From NCBI RefSeq assembly GCF_018614585.1, contig NZ_JAGGOI010000053.1, forward strand, positions 1 through 64,000: a stretch of DNA of 64,000 bases, given 5' to 3'. Positions 16,436 to 25,020 of this stretch are shown in pieces. The notes under the pieces were generated by a model. That model worked only from the letters and a program-made list of their open reading frames with translations. It did not search any database and was not told the DNA's origin. The position numbers and the translations under genes were made by a program. The first letter of the stretch is position 1; each line of letters starts with the position of its first letter. This DNA is from Streptomyces sp. ISL-1. Lineage in GTDB: Bacteria; Actinomycetota; Actinomycetes; Streptomycetales; Streptomycetaceae.

Positions 16436-16476
16436 CGTACCTTGATCGGGATCGAGCCGGACGTACCTTGATCGGG
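16436..16476 (+). repeat. Paired 15-bp direct repeats upstream of glnE
   Basis: CGTACCTTGATCGGG occurs at 16436-16450 and 16462-16476, 26 bp apart centre to centre and just before the glnE Shine-Dalgarno. Either a duplicated promoter element or a tandem binding site close to the start codon. Confidence 0.75.
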
Positions 16477-16495
16477 CAGGACAGGAGACGGCGGA

Positions 16496-19483
16496 ATGAC
16501 GGTGCCGGGGCGCAGAAGCAGTACCTTCACGCGACTGCTGCGGCACGGCTTCACCGATCCCTCCGCCGCCGAGCGGCTCCTCGGCCTCCCCGACATGGCA
16601 TCCGTACGGACCGACCCGGTGCTCCTCGACGCGCTCGGCGCGGTCGCCGATCCCGACCTCGCGCTCCGCGGCCTCGTTCGGCTCGTGGAGGCGCAGAAAC
16701 CGCAGGACCGGCAGAGCCTCCTCGACACCCTGGTCAGCGCGAAGCCCCTGCGCGACCGGCTGCTCGGAGTGCTCGGCGCGTCCGAGGCGCTCGGCGACCA
16801 TCTGGCCCGCCACCCCGGCGACTGGAAGGCCCTCGTCACCTATGAGGCGGCCGATCTGCACCCGGGCGTCGAGGACTTCGAGCGCGGCCTGGCCGACGCG
16901 ACCGACCCGGTCATGCTGCGGGTCGCCTACCGGCGGTGTCTGCTCTCCATCGCGGCCCGCGATGTGTGCGGCACGACGGATGTCGCCGAGACCGCCGCTG
17001 AACTGGCCGACCTCGCGACAGCCACGCTGCGGGCCGCCCTCGCCATCGCCCGGACCGCCGCGCCCGCCGACGCCGCTCTGTGCCGGCTCGCCGTCATCGC
17101 CATGGGCAAGTGCGGTGGCCATGAGCTCAATTACGTGTCCGACGTGGACGTCATCTTCGTCGCCGAGCCGGTCGAGGGCGCCGACGAGAGCAAGGCCGTG
17201 CAGGCCGCGACCCGGCTGGCGTCCCACCTGATGCGGATCTGCTCCGAGACGACTGTCGAGGGCACGATCTGGCCGGTCGACGCCAATCTGCGGCCGGAGG
17301 GACGCAACGGCCCACTGGTGCGCACCCTCTCCAGCCATCTCGCGTACTACCAGCGCTGGGCCAAGACCTGGGAGTTCCAGGCGCTGCTCAAGGCCCGGGC
17401 GGTCGCCGGGGATCCGGCGCTCGGCGAGGAGTACGTCGAGGCCGTCTCGCCCCTGGTGTGGCAGGCCGCCGAGCGTGAGAACTTCGTCCCCGACGTGCAG
17501 AAGATGCGCCGCCGCGTCGTCGACAACATCCCGGTCGCGGAGGTCGAGCGCGAGCTCAAGCTGGGCCCCGGCGGGCTGCGGGACGTCGAGTTCGCCGTGC
17601 AGCTGCTGCAGTTGGTGCACGGGCGCAGCGACGCGACCCTGCACAGCGGCAGCACGCTGGAGGCGTTGCGGGCGCTGGCGGCCGGCGGGTATGTGGGGCG
17701 GGCGGACGCGGCGCAAATGGACTCCGCGTACCGCTTTCTGCGTGCCATGGAGCACCGCATCCAGCTGTACCGGCTGCGGCGTACACACCTCGTGCCGGAG
17801 GACGAGGCCGATCTGCGCCGTCTCGGCCGCTCACTCGGACTGCGCACGGACCCGGTCGCCGGGCTCAACAAGGAGTGGAAGCGCCACGCGTCGGTGGTGC
17901 GGCGGCTGCACGAGAAGCTGTTCTACCGGCCGCTGCTCGACGCCGTCGCACAGCTCACGCCCGGCGAGACACGGCTCAGCCCGAAGGCGGCGTGGCAGCG
18001 GCTCGAGGCGCTCGGATACGCCGATCCCGGCGCCGCCCTGCGCCATCTGGAGGCCCTGTCATCGGGCGTGACCCGCAAGGCCGCGATTCAGCGGACCCTG
18101 CTGCCCGTGCTGCTCGGCTGGTTCGCCGACTCGGCCGACCCGGACGCCGGGCTGCTGGGCTTTCGCAAGGTGTCCGACGCGCTCGGCAAGACGCCCTGGT
18201 ATCTGCGGCTGCTGCGGGACGAGGGCGCGGCCGCGGAGAATCTGGCGCGGGTGCTGTCCGCCGGGCGGCTCGCCCCCGATCTGCTGCTGCGGGCACCCGA
18301 GGCGGTGGCTCTGCTGGGCGACCCGGAGGGTCTGCGGCCGCGCGGCCGGGACCATCTGGAACAGGAGATCCTCGCGGCTGTCGGTCGCGCCGACACGGCG
18401 GAGGCGGGGGTCGCAGCGGCCCGTGGGGTGCGGCGCCGGGAGCTGTTCCGTACGGCGGCGGCCGATCTGATCGGCTCGTACGGTACCGAGGAGAGCCCGG
18501 CCGAGGCGGACCCGGGGGCGCTGGTGGACCGGGTCGGAAACGCGGTCACCGACCTGAACGCGGCGACGCTCGCGGGCGCGCTCAGGGCGGCGGTGCGGGA
18601 GCACTGGGGAGACACGCTGCCGACGCGGTTCGCGGTCATCGGCATGGGCCGCTTCGGGGGGCGCGAGCAGAGTTACGGATCCGACGCGGATGTGCTCTTC
18701 GTGCACGAGCCGCGCGAGGGTGTGGACGAGCACGAGGCGACCCGCGCCGCGAACACCGTCGTCACGGAGATGCGCAGGCTGCTGCAGGTGCCGACCGCGG
18801 ACCCGCCGCTGCTGATCGACGCGGATCTGCGGCCGGAGGGCAAGAGCGGCCCGCTGGTGCGCACGCTCGCCTCCTACGAGGTGTACTACCGCCGGTGGGG
18901 GCTGGTGTGGGAGAGCCAGGCGCTGCTGCGCGCGGAGCCGATGGCGGGCGACATGGAGCTGGGCCGGCGCTTCGTGGACCTGGTCGCTTCGCTGCGCTAC
19001 CCGGCGGAGGGCCTGGGCGACGACGCCGTACGAGAGATCCGCCGGCTGAAGGCCCGGATGGAGTCCGAACGCCTTCCGCGGGGCGCGGACCCGACGCTCC
19101 ACACCAAGCTGGGCAGGGGCGGGCTGAGCGACGTCGAGTGGACGGTCCAGCTGTTCCAGATGCGCCACGGCTGGGCGGAGCCGGGCCTGCGCACGACGCG
19201 GACCCGCGAGGCGCTGGCGGCTGCCCACGCGGCGGGCCTGGTCACGACGGAGGACGCGCAGATCCTGGACGAGGCCTGGGTGCTGGCGACGCGGGTGCGC
19301 AACGGCGTGATGCTGGTCCGTGGCCGCGCGGGCGACACCTTCCCGTCGGACAGCCGCGAACTGGGAGCGGTGGGGCGGTACTTGGGGTACGGGCCCGGGC
19401 ATGTGGGGGACATGCTGGACGACTACCGGCGGATTACGCGCAGGGCGCGGGCGGTCGTGGAGGAGTTGTTCTACGGGGCGTAG
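16496..19483 (+). CDS. glnE: Bifunctional glutamine synthetase adenylyltransferase/adenylyl-removing enzyme
   Basis: 995-residue GlnE, which attaches and removes AMP on the regulatory tyrosine of GSI according to nitrogen state. Two nucleotidyltransferase domains each show the paired-Asp metal motif: YVSDVDVIFV at about residue 211 and YGSDADVLFV at about residue 726; both are followed by the DANLRPEGRNGPLVR / DADLRPEGKSGPLVR motif and by LGPGGLRDVEF / LGRGGLSDVEW. Length matches the actinobacterial protein. Start ATG 16496 has AGGAGA upstream. The likely partner GlnA (GSI) is not in this window; the GlnA2 nearby lacks the target tyrosine. Complete. Confidence 0.97.
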   Translation: MTVPGRRSSTFTRLLRHGFTDPSAAERLLGLPDMASVRTDPVLLDALGAVADPDLALRGLVRLVEAQKPQDRQSLLDTLVSAKPLRDRLLGVLGASEALGDHLARHPGDWKALVTYEAADLHPGVEDFERGLADATDPVMLRVAYRRCLLSIAARDVCGTTDVAETAAELADLATATLRAALAIARTAAPADAALCRLAVIAMGKCGGHELNYVSDVDVIFVAEPVEGADESKAVQAATRLASHLMRICSETTVEGTIWPVDANLRPEGRNGPLVRTLSSHLAYYQRWAKTWEFQALLKARAVAGDPALGEEYVEAVSPLVWQAAERENFVPDVQKMRRRVVDNIPVAEVERELKLGPGGLRDVEFAVQLLQLVHGRSDATLHSGSTLEALRALAAGGYVGRADAAQMDSAYRFLRAMEHRIQLYRLRRTHLVPEDEADLRRLGRSLGLRTDPVAGLNKEWKRHASVVRRLHEKLFYRPLLDAVAQLTPGETRLSPKAAWQRLEALGYADPGAALRHLEALSSGVTRKAAIQRTLLPVLLGWFADSADPDAGLLGFRKVSDALGKTPWYLRLLRDEGAAAENLARVLSAGRLAPDLLLRAPEAVALLGDPEGLRPRGRDHLEQEILAAVGRADTAEAGVAAARGVRRRELFRTAAADLIGSYGTEESPAEADPGALVDRVGNAVTDLNAATLAGALRAAVREHWGDTLPTRFAVIGMGRFGGREQSYGSDADVLFVHEPREGVDEHEATRAANTVVTEMRRLLQVPTADPPLLIDADLRPEGKSGPLVRTLASYEVYYRRWGLVWESQALLRAEPMAGDMELGRRFVDLVASLRYPAEGLGDDAVREIRRLKARMESERLPRGADPTLHTKLGRGGLSDVEWTVQLFQMRHGWAEPGLRTTRTREALAAAHAAGLVTTEDAQILDEAWVLATRVRNGVMLVRGRAGDTFPSDSRELGAVGRYLGYGPGHVGDMLDDYRRITRRARAVVEELFYGA

Positions 19484-19561
19484 GGGCGTAGCGGCGCAGG
19501 GATGCGGGGCGCAGTGGGTGCCGGGCAGTGGCGCAATGGGCCGGCCTGGGCGTCGCCGCCC

Positions 19562-20482
19562 CTAACGGCGCGAGAACCCCAGCGCGCGAACCACCCGCGG
19601 GCGGCTCGCCTCCTCCTGCACCGCAGGGATCTGCGGCAGCCGGTGCGGATACGCCTGGAACCACGCGTACGACACCACGAACCCGAAAGTCAGGCAGATC
19701 ATGCCGCCCACCGCGTCCAGCCAGAAGTGGTTCGCCGTGGCGACGATGACGACCAGCGTCAACGTCGGATAGAGCAGACCGAGGATCTTCGCCCACGGGG
19801 CCGACGCCACCGCGAAAATTATGAGGCCGCACCAGAGCGACCAGCCGATGTGCATCGACGGCATCGCGGCGTACTGGTTCGACATGTTCTTCAGGTTGCC
19901 CGAGGCCATCGAGCCCCAGGTGTGGTGGACCAGGACCGTGTCGATGAAGTCGTTGCCGCTCATCAGCCGAGGCGGCGCGAGCGGGTACAGGTAGTAACCG
20001 ACCAGCGCCACACCCGTCGTGGCGAACAGGACAAGACGGGCAGCCGCGTAGCGGCCCGGATGACTGCGGTAGAGCCACACCAGCACGCCGATCGTCACAA
20101 TGAAATGCAGCGTGGCGTAGTAGTAGTTCATCGAGACGATCAGCCATGTCACCGAATTCGCGGCGTGGTTGACCGACTGCTCCACCGCCATCCCGAGCGA
20201 CTGCTCGGCATCCCAGATCCAGTCCGCGTTGCGCAGTGCCTGTGCCTTCTGCTCCGGAACGGCATTGCGGACCAGCGAATATGTCCAGTAACTCACCGCG
20301 ATCAGCAGTATTTCGAACCAGATCCGCGGGTGGCGGGGCGACCGCAGCTGTCGCAGCCGACTGCGCGACGGCGCATCGATGGCATCTTCCGCCATGGGTG
20401 ACGGGCCGGCCGTCCGGCCTTCCATAGTTTTCACGGTCGCTTCACCCATGGGACGAGAGTCTGCCAGATGCTGCCTCCACAT
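19562..20482 (-). CDS. PAP2/inositolphosphotransferase-type membrane phosphatase
   Basis: 306-residue integral membrane protein with about six helices and the PAP2 catalytic elements of the Aur1/Ipt1-like branch: NQYAAMPSMHIGWSLW (second motif, catalytic His) and ATANHFWLDAVGG (third motif, His and Asp). Likely hydrolyses or transfers a phosphate group of a lipid or polyprenyl phosphate at the outer leaflet. The GTG/ATG choice is open: 20482 has GGGGGA upstream; ATG 20449 and 20425 are alternatives with weaker sites. 41 bp downstream of malR and on the same strand, so it may be read through from malR, though a functional link is not obvious. Confidence 0.87.
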   Translation of the reverse strand: MWRQHLADSRPMGEATVKTMEGRTAGPSPMAEDAIDAPSRSRLRQLRSPRHPRIWFEILLIAVSYWTYSLVRNAVPEQKAQALRNADWIWDAEQSLGMAVEQSVNHAANSVTWLIVSMNYYYATLHFIVTIGVLVWLYRSHPGRYAAARLVLFATTGVALVGYYLYPLAPPRLMSGNDFIDTVLVHHTWGSMASGNLKNMSNQYAAMPSMHIGWSLWCGLIIFAVASAPWAKILGLLYPTLTLVVIVATANHFWLDAVGGMICLTFGFVVSYAWFQAYPHRLPQIPAVQEEASRPRVVRALGFSRR

Positions 20483-20523
20483 TGATCATCCCCCGGTCTG
20501 GTCCTGTTTGCATTGTCTGCGCC

Positions 20524-21579
20524 CTAGGGACGACTGTCCCCAGCCGGTCCGTGTGACGGGCGCTGTGCGGGCCCCGAGGCGGTCGATCCCCGTACCACCA
20601 GCTCCGGCATGAAGACGAATTCGCTGTGCGGAGCGGGAGTCCCGCCGATCTCCTCCAGGAGGGTGCGGACAGCGGCCTGTCCCATGGCCTGCACCGGCTG
20701 GCGGATGGTGGTCAGCGGCGGGTCCGTGAACGCTATGAGCGGGGAGTCGTCGAAGCCCACCACAGAGACGTCGCGCGGCACCTTCAGGCCCCGCCCACGC
20801 GCGGCCCGGATCGCGCCGAGCGCCATCATGTCGCTCGCGCACACCACTGCGGTGCACCCGAGCCCGATCAGGGCGCCCGCCGCGGCCTGGCCGCCTTCGA
20901 GGGTGTAGAGCGAGTGCTGGATCAGTTCCTCGGACTCCTCGGGGGCGAGACCGAGTCGGGCCTCCATGGCCTTCTGGAAGCCCTCGATCTTCCGCAGTAC
21001 GGGAACGAAACGCTTCGGGCCGACCGCCAGGCCGATCCGGGTGTGGCCGAGTGAGGCGAGGTGGGTCACGGCGAGATGCATCGCGGCCCGGTCGTCGGGC
21101 GAGACGAAGGGGGCCTTCACCTTGGGCGAGAAGCCGCCCAGGAGGACATAGGGCACGCCCTGTCCGCGCAGCTGGTCGTAGCGCTGCATGTCGGCGGTGG
21201 TGTCCGCGTGCAGGCCCGAGACGAAGATGATTCCGGAGACCCCGCGGTCCACCAGCATTTCGGTGAGCTCGTCCTCGGTGGAGCCGCCCGGGGTCTGGGT
21301 GGCAAGGACCGGGGTGTAGCCCTGCCGGGTCAGGGCCTGGCCGATGACCTGGGCGAGCGCCGGGAAGATCGGGTTGTCGAGCTCCGGTGTTATCAGGCCG
21401 ACCAGGCCGGCGCTGCGCTGCTTCAGCCGCACGGGGCGCTCGTATCCGAGCACGTCGAGCGCTGCGAGTACGGATTCGCGGGTGGCCGCGGCCACGCCGG
21501 GCTTGCCGTTGAGCACGCGGCTGACTGTGGCTTCGCTGACCCCCGCCTGGGCTGCGATGTCGGCAAGCCGTGCGGTCAC
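20524..21579 (-). CDS. malR: Maltose operon repressor, LacI family
   Basis: 351-residue LacI/GalR regulator. The N-terminal HTH (ARLADIAAQAGVSEATVSRVLNG) and hinge (RPVRLKQRSAGLVGLITPEL) are followed by a periplasmic-binding-protein-like effector domain. Sequence and position between glnE and the mal genes match Streptomyces MalR/Reg1, which represses malEFG and amylase genes and is released by maltodextrins. GTG 21579 chosen over the longer frame because the HTH starts right after and the protein then has the usual length. Lies 25 bp downstream of the alpha-glucosidase gene on the same strand, so probably cotranscribed. A close paralogue sits at 28779-29837. Confidence 0.93.
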   Translation of the reverse strand: MTARLADIAAQAGVSEATVSRVLNGKPGVAAATRESVLAALDVLGYERPVRLKQRSAGLVGLITPELDNPIFPALAQVIGQALTRQGYTPVLATQTPGGSTEDELTEMLVDRGVSGIIFVSGLHADTTADMQRYDQLRGQGVPYVLLGGFSPKVKAPFVSPDDRAAMHLAVTHLASLGHTRIGLAVGPKRFVPVLRKIEGFQKAMEARLGLAPEESEELIQHSLYTLEGGQAAAGALIGLGCTAVVCASDMMALGAIRAARGRGLKVPRDVSVVGFDDSPLIAFTDPPLTTIRQPVQAMGQAAVRTLLEEIGGTPAPHSEFVFMPELVVRGSTASGPAQRPSHGPAGDSRP

Positions 21580-21604
21580 AGGACTGGACCTTACCGGTCG
21601 CACG

Positions 21605-23242
21605 TCAGATTGCCCACCACGCACAGCAATCAGCGGGAATACGGACTGTGTCACCCATCGGCTCCATGTCCTCGGAGGAGATCAGCAGCCGTCCCGGCAG
21701 GGGCAGTTCGATCTCCGATCCGGTGGTGTTGAGGGTGCAGACCAGGCCCTTGCGGGACAGCGCGAGCAGCCCTTCGGGTCCCGGCAGCCACCGCATCGGG
21801 CCGCCCGGCAGCGCCCGGCGCAGCGCCAGCGCCGAGCGGTAGAGCTCGAGCGTCGAGTACGGGTCGCCGGTCTGGGCCTCCACGGACAGTTCCCGCCAGG
21901 TCCGGGGCTGGGGCAGCCAGCTGGTTCCGGGGCCGAAACCGTACGGCGGCTCCTGGCCGGACCACGGGATCGGCACCCGGCAGCCGTCGCGGAAGCCGTC
22001 CTGCCCTGCTGCCCGGAAGAAGGCGGGGTCCTGGCGCACCTCGTCCGGCAGGTCGGTGACCTCGGGCAGTCCGAGCTCCTCGCCCTGGTAGATGTACGTC
22101 GAACCGGGCAGCGCGAGCATGAGCAGCGCGGCCGCGCGGGCCCGGCGCAGCCCCTGCCGGCCGCCGCCGTAGCGGGTGGTGTGGCGGACCACGTCGTGGT
22201 TGGAGAGCACCCAGGTGGTCGGCGCCCCCACCGAGGCGGTGGCGGCCAGTGACTCGTCGATCACGCTGCGCATCGCCTCGGGGTCCCAAGGGCAGCGCAG
22301 GAACTGGAAGTTGAATGCCTGGTGCAGCTCGTCGGGGCGCACGTACAGCGCGAGCCGGTCCGGGCTGGGGGCCCAGGCCTCGGCGACGCCGATCCGGTCG
22401 CCGGGGTAGGAGTCGAGGAGCCTGCGCCAGGAGCGGTGGATCTCGTGCACCCCGTCCTGGTCGAAGAAGGGCAGTGTCTGTGCGCCGATCAGCCTGGCCT
22501 GTTCCTTGTGGCCGATGTCCGGCAGGCCGGCCGCCTTGACCATGCCGTGCGCGACATCGATGCGGAAGCCGTCGACGCCGAGGTCCAGCCAGAAACGCAG
22601 CACCGAGTCGAACTCCTCGTGCACCTCCTCGTTCTCCCAGTTGAGGTCGGGCTGCTCGGGCGCGAAGAGATGGAGGTACCACTCACCGTCCGGCGTCCGC
22701 GTCCAGGCGGGGCCGCCGAAGACCGACTCCCAGTCGTTGGGTGGCAGCTCGCCCGCAGGGCCCTTGCCGGGCCGGAAGTGGTAGCGCGCGCGGGCCGCTC
22801 CCGCGTCATGGTCCGCGAGCGCGGCCCGGAACCAGGGGTGCTGGTCCGACGTGTGGTTGGGGACGACGTCCACGATCACCTTCAGGCCCAACTCGTGGGC
22901 GGTGCGGACGAGATCGTCCGCGTCGGCGAGATCCCCGAAGAGCGGGTCGACGGCCCGGTAGTCGGCGACGTCGTAGCCGCCGTCGGCCTGCGGGGAGGCG
23001 TAGAAGGGCGTGAGCCAGACGGCGTCGATGCCCAGCTGTGCGAGATGCGGCAGACGCTGGGTGGCCCCGCGCAGATCGCCGATGCCGTCACCGTCGCTGT
23101 CGGCGAAGGAGCGCACGTACACCTGGTAGATGACGGCATCGCGCCACCAGCCCGGGCCCTCGGTGGAAGAGCTTGCAGGGTGTGGCCCTTCGGCTGCCGT
23201 GGGGGCCGGAAGGCCGATGGCGGCGGCGAGCTCGTGGGTCAT
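21605..23242 (-). CDS. GH13 alpha-glucosidase, malR-proximal copy
   Basis: 545-residue cytoplasmic glycoside hydrolase family 13 enzyme, expected to release glucose from imported maltodextrins. Conserved regions: DVVPNHTS (region I), GFRIDVAHG with nucleophile Asp, VAEAWAP with acid/base Glu, and SNHDVVRH with the transition-state Asp. No signal peptide. Related along its whole length to the gene at 27109-28782, but with a different N-terminal 25 residues and an insert difference near the GLP-DIG segment. Transcribed away from malE from a shared 366-bp promoter region with MalR-type heptamers, then into malR. Trehalose synthase or oligo-1,6-glucosidase activity cannot be excluded. Confidence 0.92.
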   Translation of the reverse strand: MTHELAAAIGLPAPTAAEGPHPASSSTEGPGWWRDAVIYQVYVRSFADSDGDGIGDLRGATQRLPHLAQLGIDAVWLTPFYASPQADGGYDVADYRAVDPLFGDLADADDLVRTAHELGLKVIVDVVPNHTSDQHPWFRAALADHDAGAARARYHFRPGKGPAGELPPNDWESVFGGPAWTRTPDGEWYLHLFAPEQPDLNWENEEVHEEFDSVLRFWLDLGVDGFRIDVAHGMVKAAGLPDIGHKEQARLIGAQTLPFFDQDGVHEIHRSWRRLLDSYPGDRIGVAEAWAPSPDRLALYVRPDELHQAFNFQFLRCPWDPEAMRSVIDESLAATASVGAPTTWVLSNHDVVRHTTRYGGGRQGLRRARAAALLMLALPGSTYIYQGEELGLPEVTDLPDEVRQDPAFFRAAGQDGFRDGCRVPIPWSGQEPPYGFGPGTSWLPQPRTWRELSVEAQTGDPYSTLELYRSALALRRALPGGPMRWLPGPEGLLALSRKGLVCTLNTTGSEIELPLPGRLLISSEDMEPMGDTVRIPADCCAWWAI

Positions 23243-23350
23243 AAGGGGTCCCTCTCGTTACTGTCCGGGGCGGGGGGGACGTACAACTAACGAGGTCAAC
23301 GTGGGTGCGGGCCCGCAGTGACGGTGTGCTGCGGACCAAAATAACAGTCT

Positions 23351-23366
23351 CTGCAAGGGCTTGCGG
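23351..23366. promoter_or_regulatory. Putative MalR operator, agl-proximal
   Basis: CTGCAAG then CTTGCGG as an inverted pair around GG, followed at 23371-23377 by TTTGCAA. These resemble the CTTGCAG heptamers recognised by Streptomyces MalR/Reg1. Centre is about 115 bp upstream of the leftward alpha-glucosidase start. Confidence 0.55.
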
Positions 23367-23471
23367 AGGACTTTGCAACCCTCTGCGGGTGCCCCTGAGT
23401 AGCGCAAGTGGGCCGCCGTCAAGCGATGCAATGGCAACCCTCAGGACACGTGGATGTAACGATCCCCCGCT

Positions 23472-23492
23472 CTTGCAGAAAATTGCCGCAAG
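23472..23492. promoter_or_regulatory. Putative MalR operator, malE-proximal
   Basis: CTTGCAG at 23472-23478 and an inverted GCAAG ending at 23492, giving an interrupted CTTGC...GCAAG dyad with 11 bp between the arms. About 117-137 bp upstream of the malE start codon. Confidence 0.6.
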
Positions 23493-23608
23493 GTCTTTCG
23501 GCGCTCTTTCATCCTTGTTACGTTCCTGCCGAACCCGGCGCCGCGAGGGAGCGGTCGGCAGGGGGCCTGGTCGCCTCCGCCATCTCGGGCATCTCTGAAG
23601 GAGTTCAC

Positions 23609-24880
23609 ATGAGGCGTGGCATAGCGGCCACCGCGCTGGTAGCGGCACTGGCACTGGCAGCGACGGCATGCGGCGGGGACGACGGCGGCGACAAGGCCGC
23701 CGGCCCGGTCACCCTCACCTGGTGGGACACGTCGAACGCGACGAACGAGGCGCCGACGTACAAGGCGATGATCGCCGAGTTCGAGAAGGCGAACAAGGAC
23801 ATCAAGGTCAAGTACGTCAACGTCCCGTTCGACCAGGCGCAGAACAAGTTCCAGACCGCGGCCGGCAGCAAGGGCGCTCCCGACATCATCCGCGCCGAGG
23901 TCGGCTGGACCGCCTCGTGGGCGAAGTCGCAGTTCCTGGCCCCGCTGGACGGCACGGACGCGCTCAAGGACACCGGGGACATCACTCCCTCCCTGCTCAA
24001 GCAGGCCCAGTACCAGGGGAAGACCTACGGTGCCCCCTTCGTCACCGACTCCCTCGGCCTGATGTGGAACAAGGAGATCTTGAAGAAGGCCGGCTACGAC
24101 AAGGCGCCGACCACCTTGGACGAGGTCAAGAAGGTCTCCAAGGCGGTCAAGGAGAAGAGTGGAGTCGACGGCTTCCAGCTCCGCGCCGACGCCTACTTCG
24201 AGCTGCCCTACCTCTTCGGCGAGGGCACCGACATGGTCGACGCCGCCGGGAAGAAGATCACGGTCAACTCGCCCGAGGCCGTCAAGGCCGTCGACCAGAA
24301 CAAGGCTCTGCTCGCCTCGCCGGGTGTCGCCAAGCTCGATGTGACTGCCGACTCCTACGCCCACATGATGGACGCGTTCAACACCGGCAAGGTCGCGATG
24401 ATCGTCCAGGGCCCGTGGGAGCTGACGAACATCTACAAGGGCGCCGCCTTCAAGGACAAGGCCAACCTCGGCATCTCCGGCGTCCCGGCCGGCTCCACCG
24501 GCAAGGCCGGCGCCCCGACCGGCGGCCACAACCTCTCCGTCTACGCCGGCTCCGACAAGGCGCACCAGGCCGCGGCCCAGAAGTTCGTCGGCTTCATGAC
24601 CTCGGGTGAGACCCAGGCCAAGATCGCGCTGAAGAACGGCACCCTGCCGACCCGTACCTCCGCCTACACGGCCGAGGTCAAGGCCACCCCGGGCATCAGC
24701 GAGTTCCAGCAGATCCTGTCCGACTCGGCCCGCCCCCGTCCGGAGCTGCCCGAGTACAGCTCGCTCTTCGCCGACCTCGGCACCAACCTCGCCAAGATCC
24801 TCCAGGGTCAGGTGAGCACGCAGAAGGGCCTGGACGCCACCGCCGAGTCCTACAAGAAGCTCCTCAAGGACTTCTCCTAA
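23609..24880 (+). CDS. malE: Maltose/maltodextrin ABC transporter substrate-binding lipoprotein
   Basis: 423-residue extracytoplasmic solute-binding protein. Start ATG 23609 with AAGGAG; the signal peptide ends at the lipobox ATAC so the mature protein is a lipoprotein beginning CGGDDGG. The body is a family 1 sugar-binding protein (TLTWWDTS, FDQAQNKFQTAA, FVTDSLGLMWNKE, DAFNTGKVAMIVQGPWE, GGHNLSVYAGS). It delivers maltose and maltodextrins to MalF-MalG. First gene of malE-malF-malG-agl-lacI. Two stem-loops follow in the 140-bp gap before malF, probably keeping malE expression above that of the permeases. Confidence 0.95.
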   Translation: MRRGIAATALVAALALAATACGGDDGGDKAAGPVTLTWWDTSNATNEAPTYKAMIAEFEKANKDIKVKYVNVPFDQAQNKFQTAAGSKGAPDIIRAEVGWTASWAKSQFLAPLDGTDALKDTGDITPSLLKQAQYQGKTYGAPFVTDSLGLMWNKEILKKAGYDKAPTTLDEVKKVSKAVKEKSGVDGFQLRADAYFELPYLFGEGTDMVDAAGKKITVNSPEAVKAVDQNKALLASPGVAKLDVTADSYAHMMDAFNTGKVAMIVQGPWELTNIYKGAAFKDKANLGISGVPAGSTGKAGAPTGGHNLSVYAGSDKAHQAAAQKFVGFMTSGETQAKIALKNGTLPTRTSAYTAEVKATPGISEFQQILSDSARPRPELPEYSSLFADLGTNLAKILQGQVSTQKGLDATAESYKKLLKDFS

Positions 24881-24892
24881 GACGGCCGCCGG

Positions 24893-24981
24893 CCGTCCGG
24901 ACCGCTCCGTAAGGGGCGGGCCGGACGGTCCGCCCGTGGTGGTACGGCCCGCGCCAGTCCTGGAGCGGTCCGTACCACCAC
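24893..24981 (+). terminator. Two stem-loops between malE and malF
   Basis: First dyad CCGTCCGG (24893-24900) with CCGGACGG (24921-24928). Second dyad GTGGTGGTACGG (24936-24947) with CCGTACCACCAC (24970-24981), a perfect 12-bp stem. They fill most of the malE-malF gap and probably act as a partial terminator or mRNA stabiliser. Confidence 0.65.
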
Positions 24982-25020
24982 TCCTGCACCCTGCTGAGAA
25001 CTGTCGTAAAGGTGTCGAAG

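Larger units (their letters stand above)
23243..23608. promoter_or_regulatory. Divergent agl / malE promoter region (366 bp, no gene)
   Basis: Shared control region for the leftward alpha-glucosidase-malR unit and the rightward malEFG unit. It holds two clusters of MalR-type heptamers (entered separately), and AAGGAG directly before malE. No ORF here is convincing. Confidence 0.75.
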
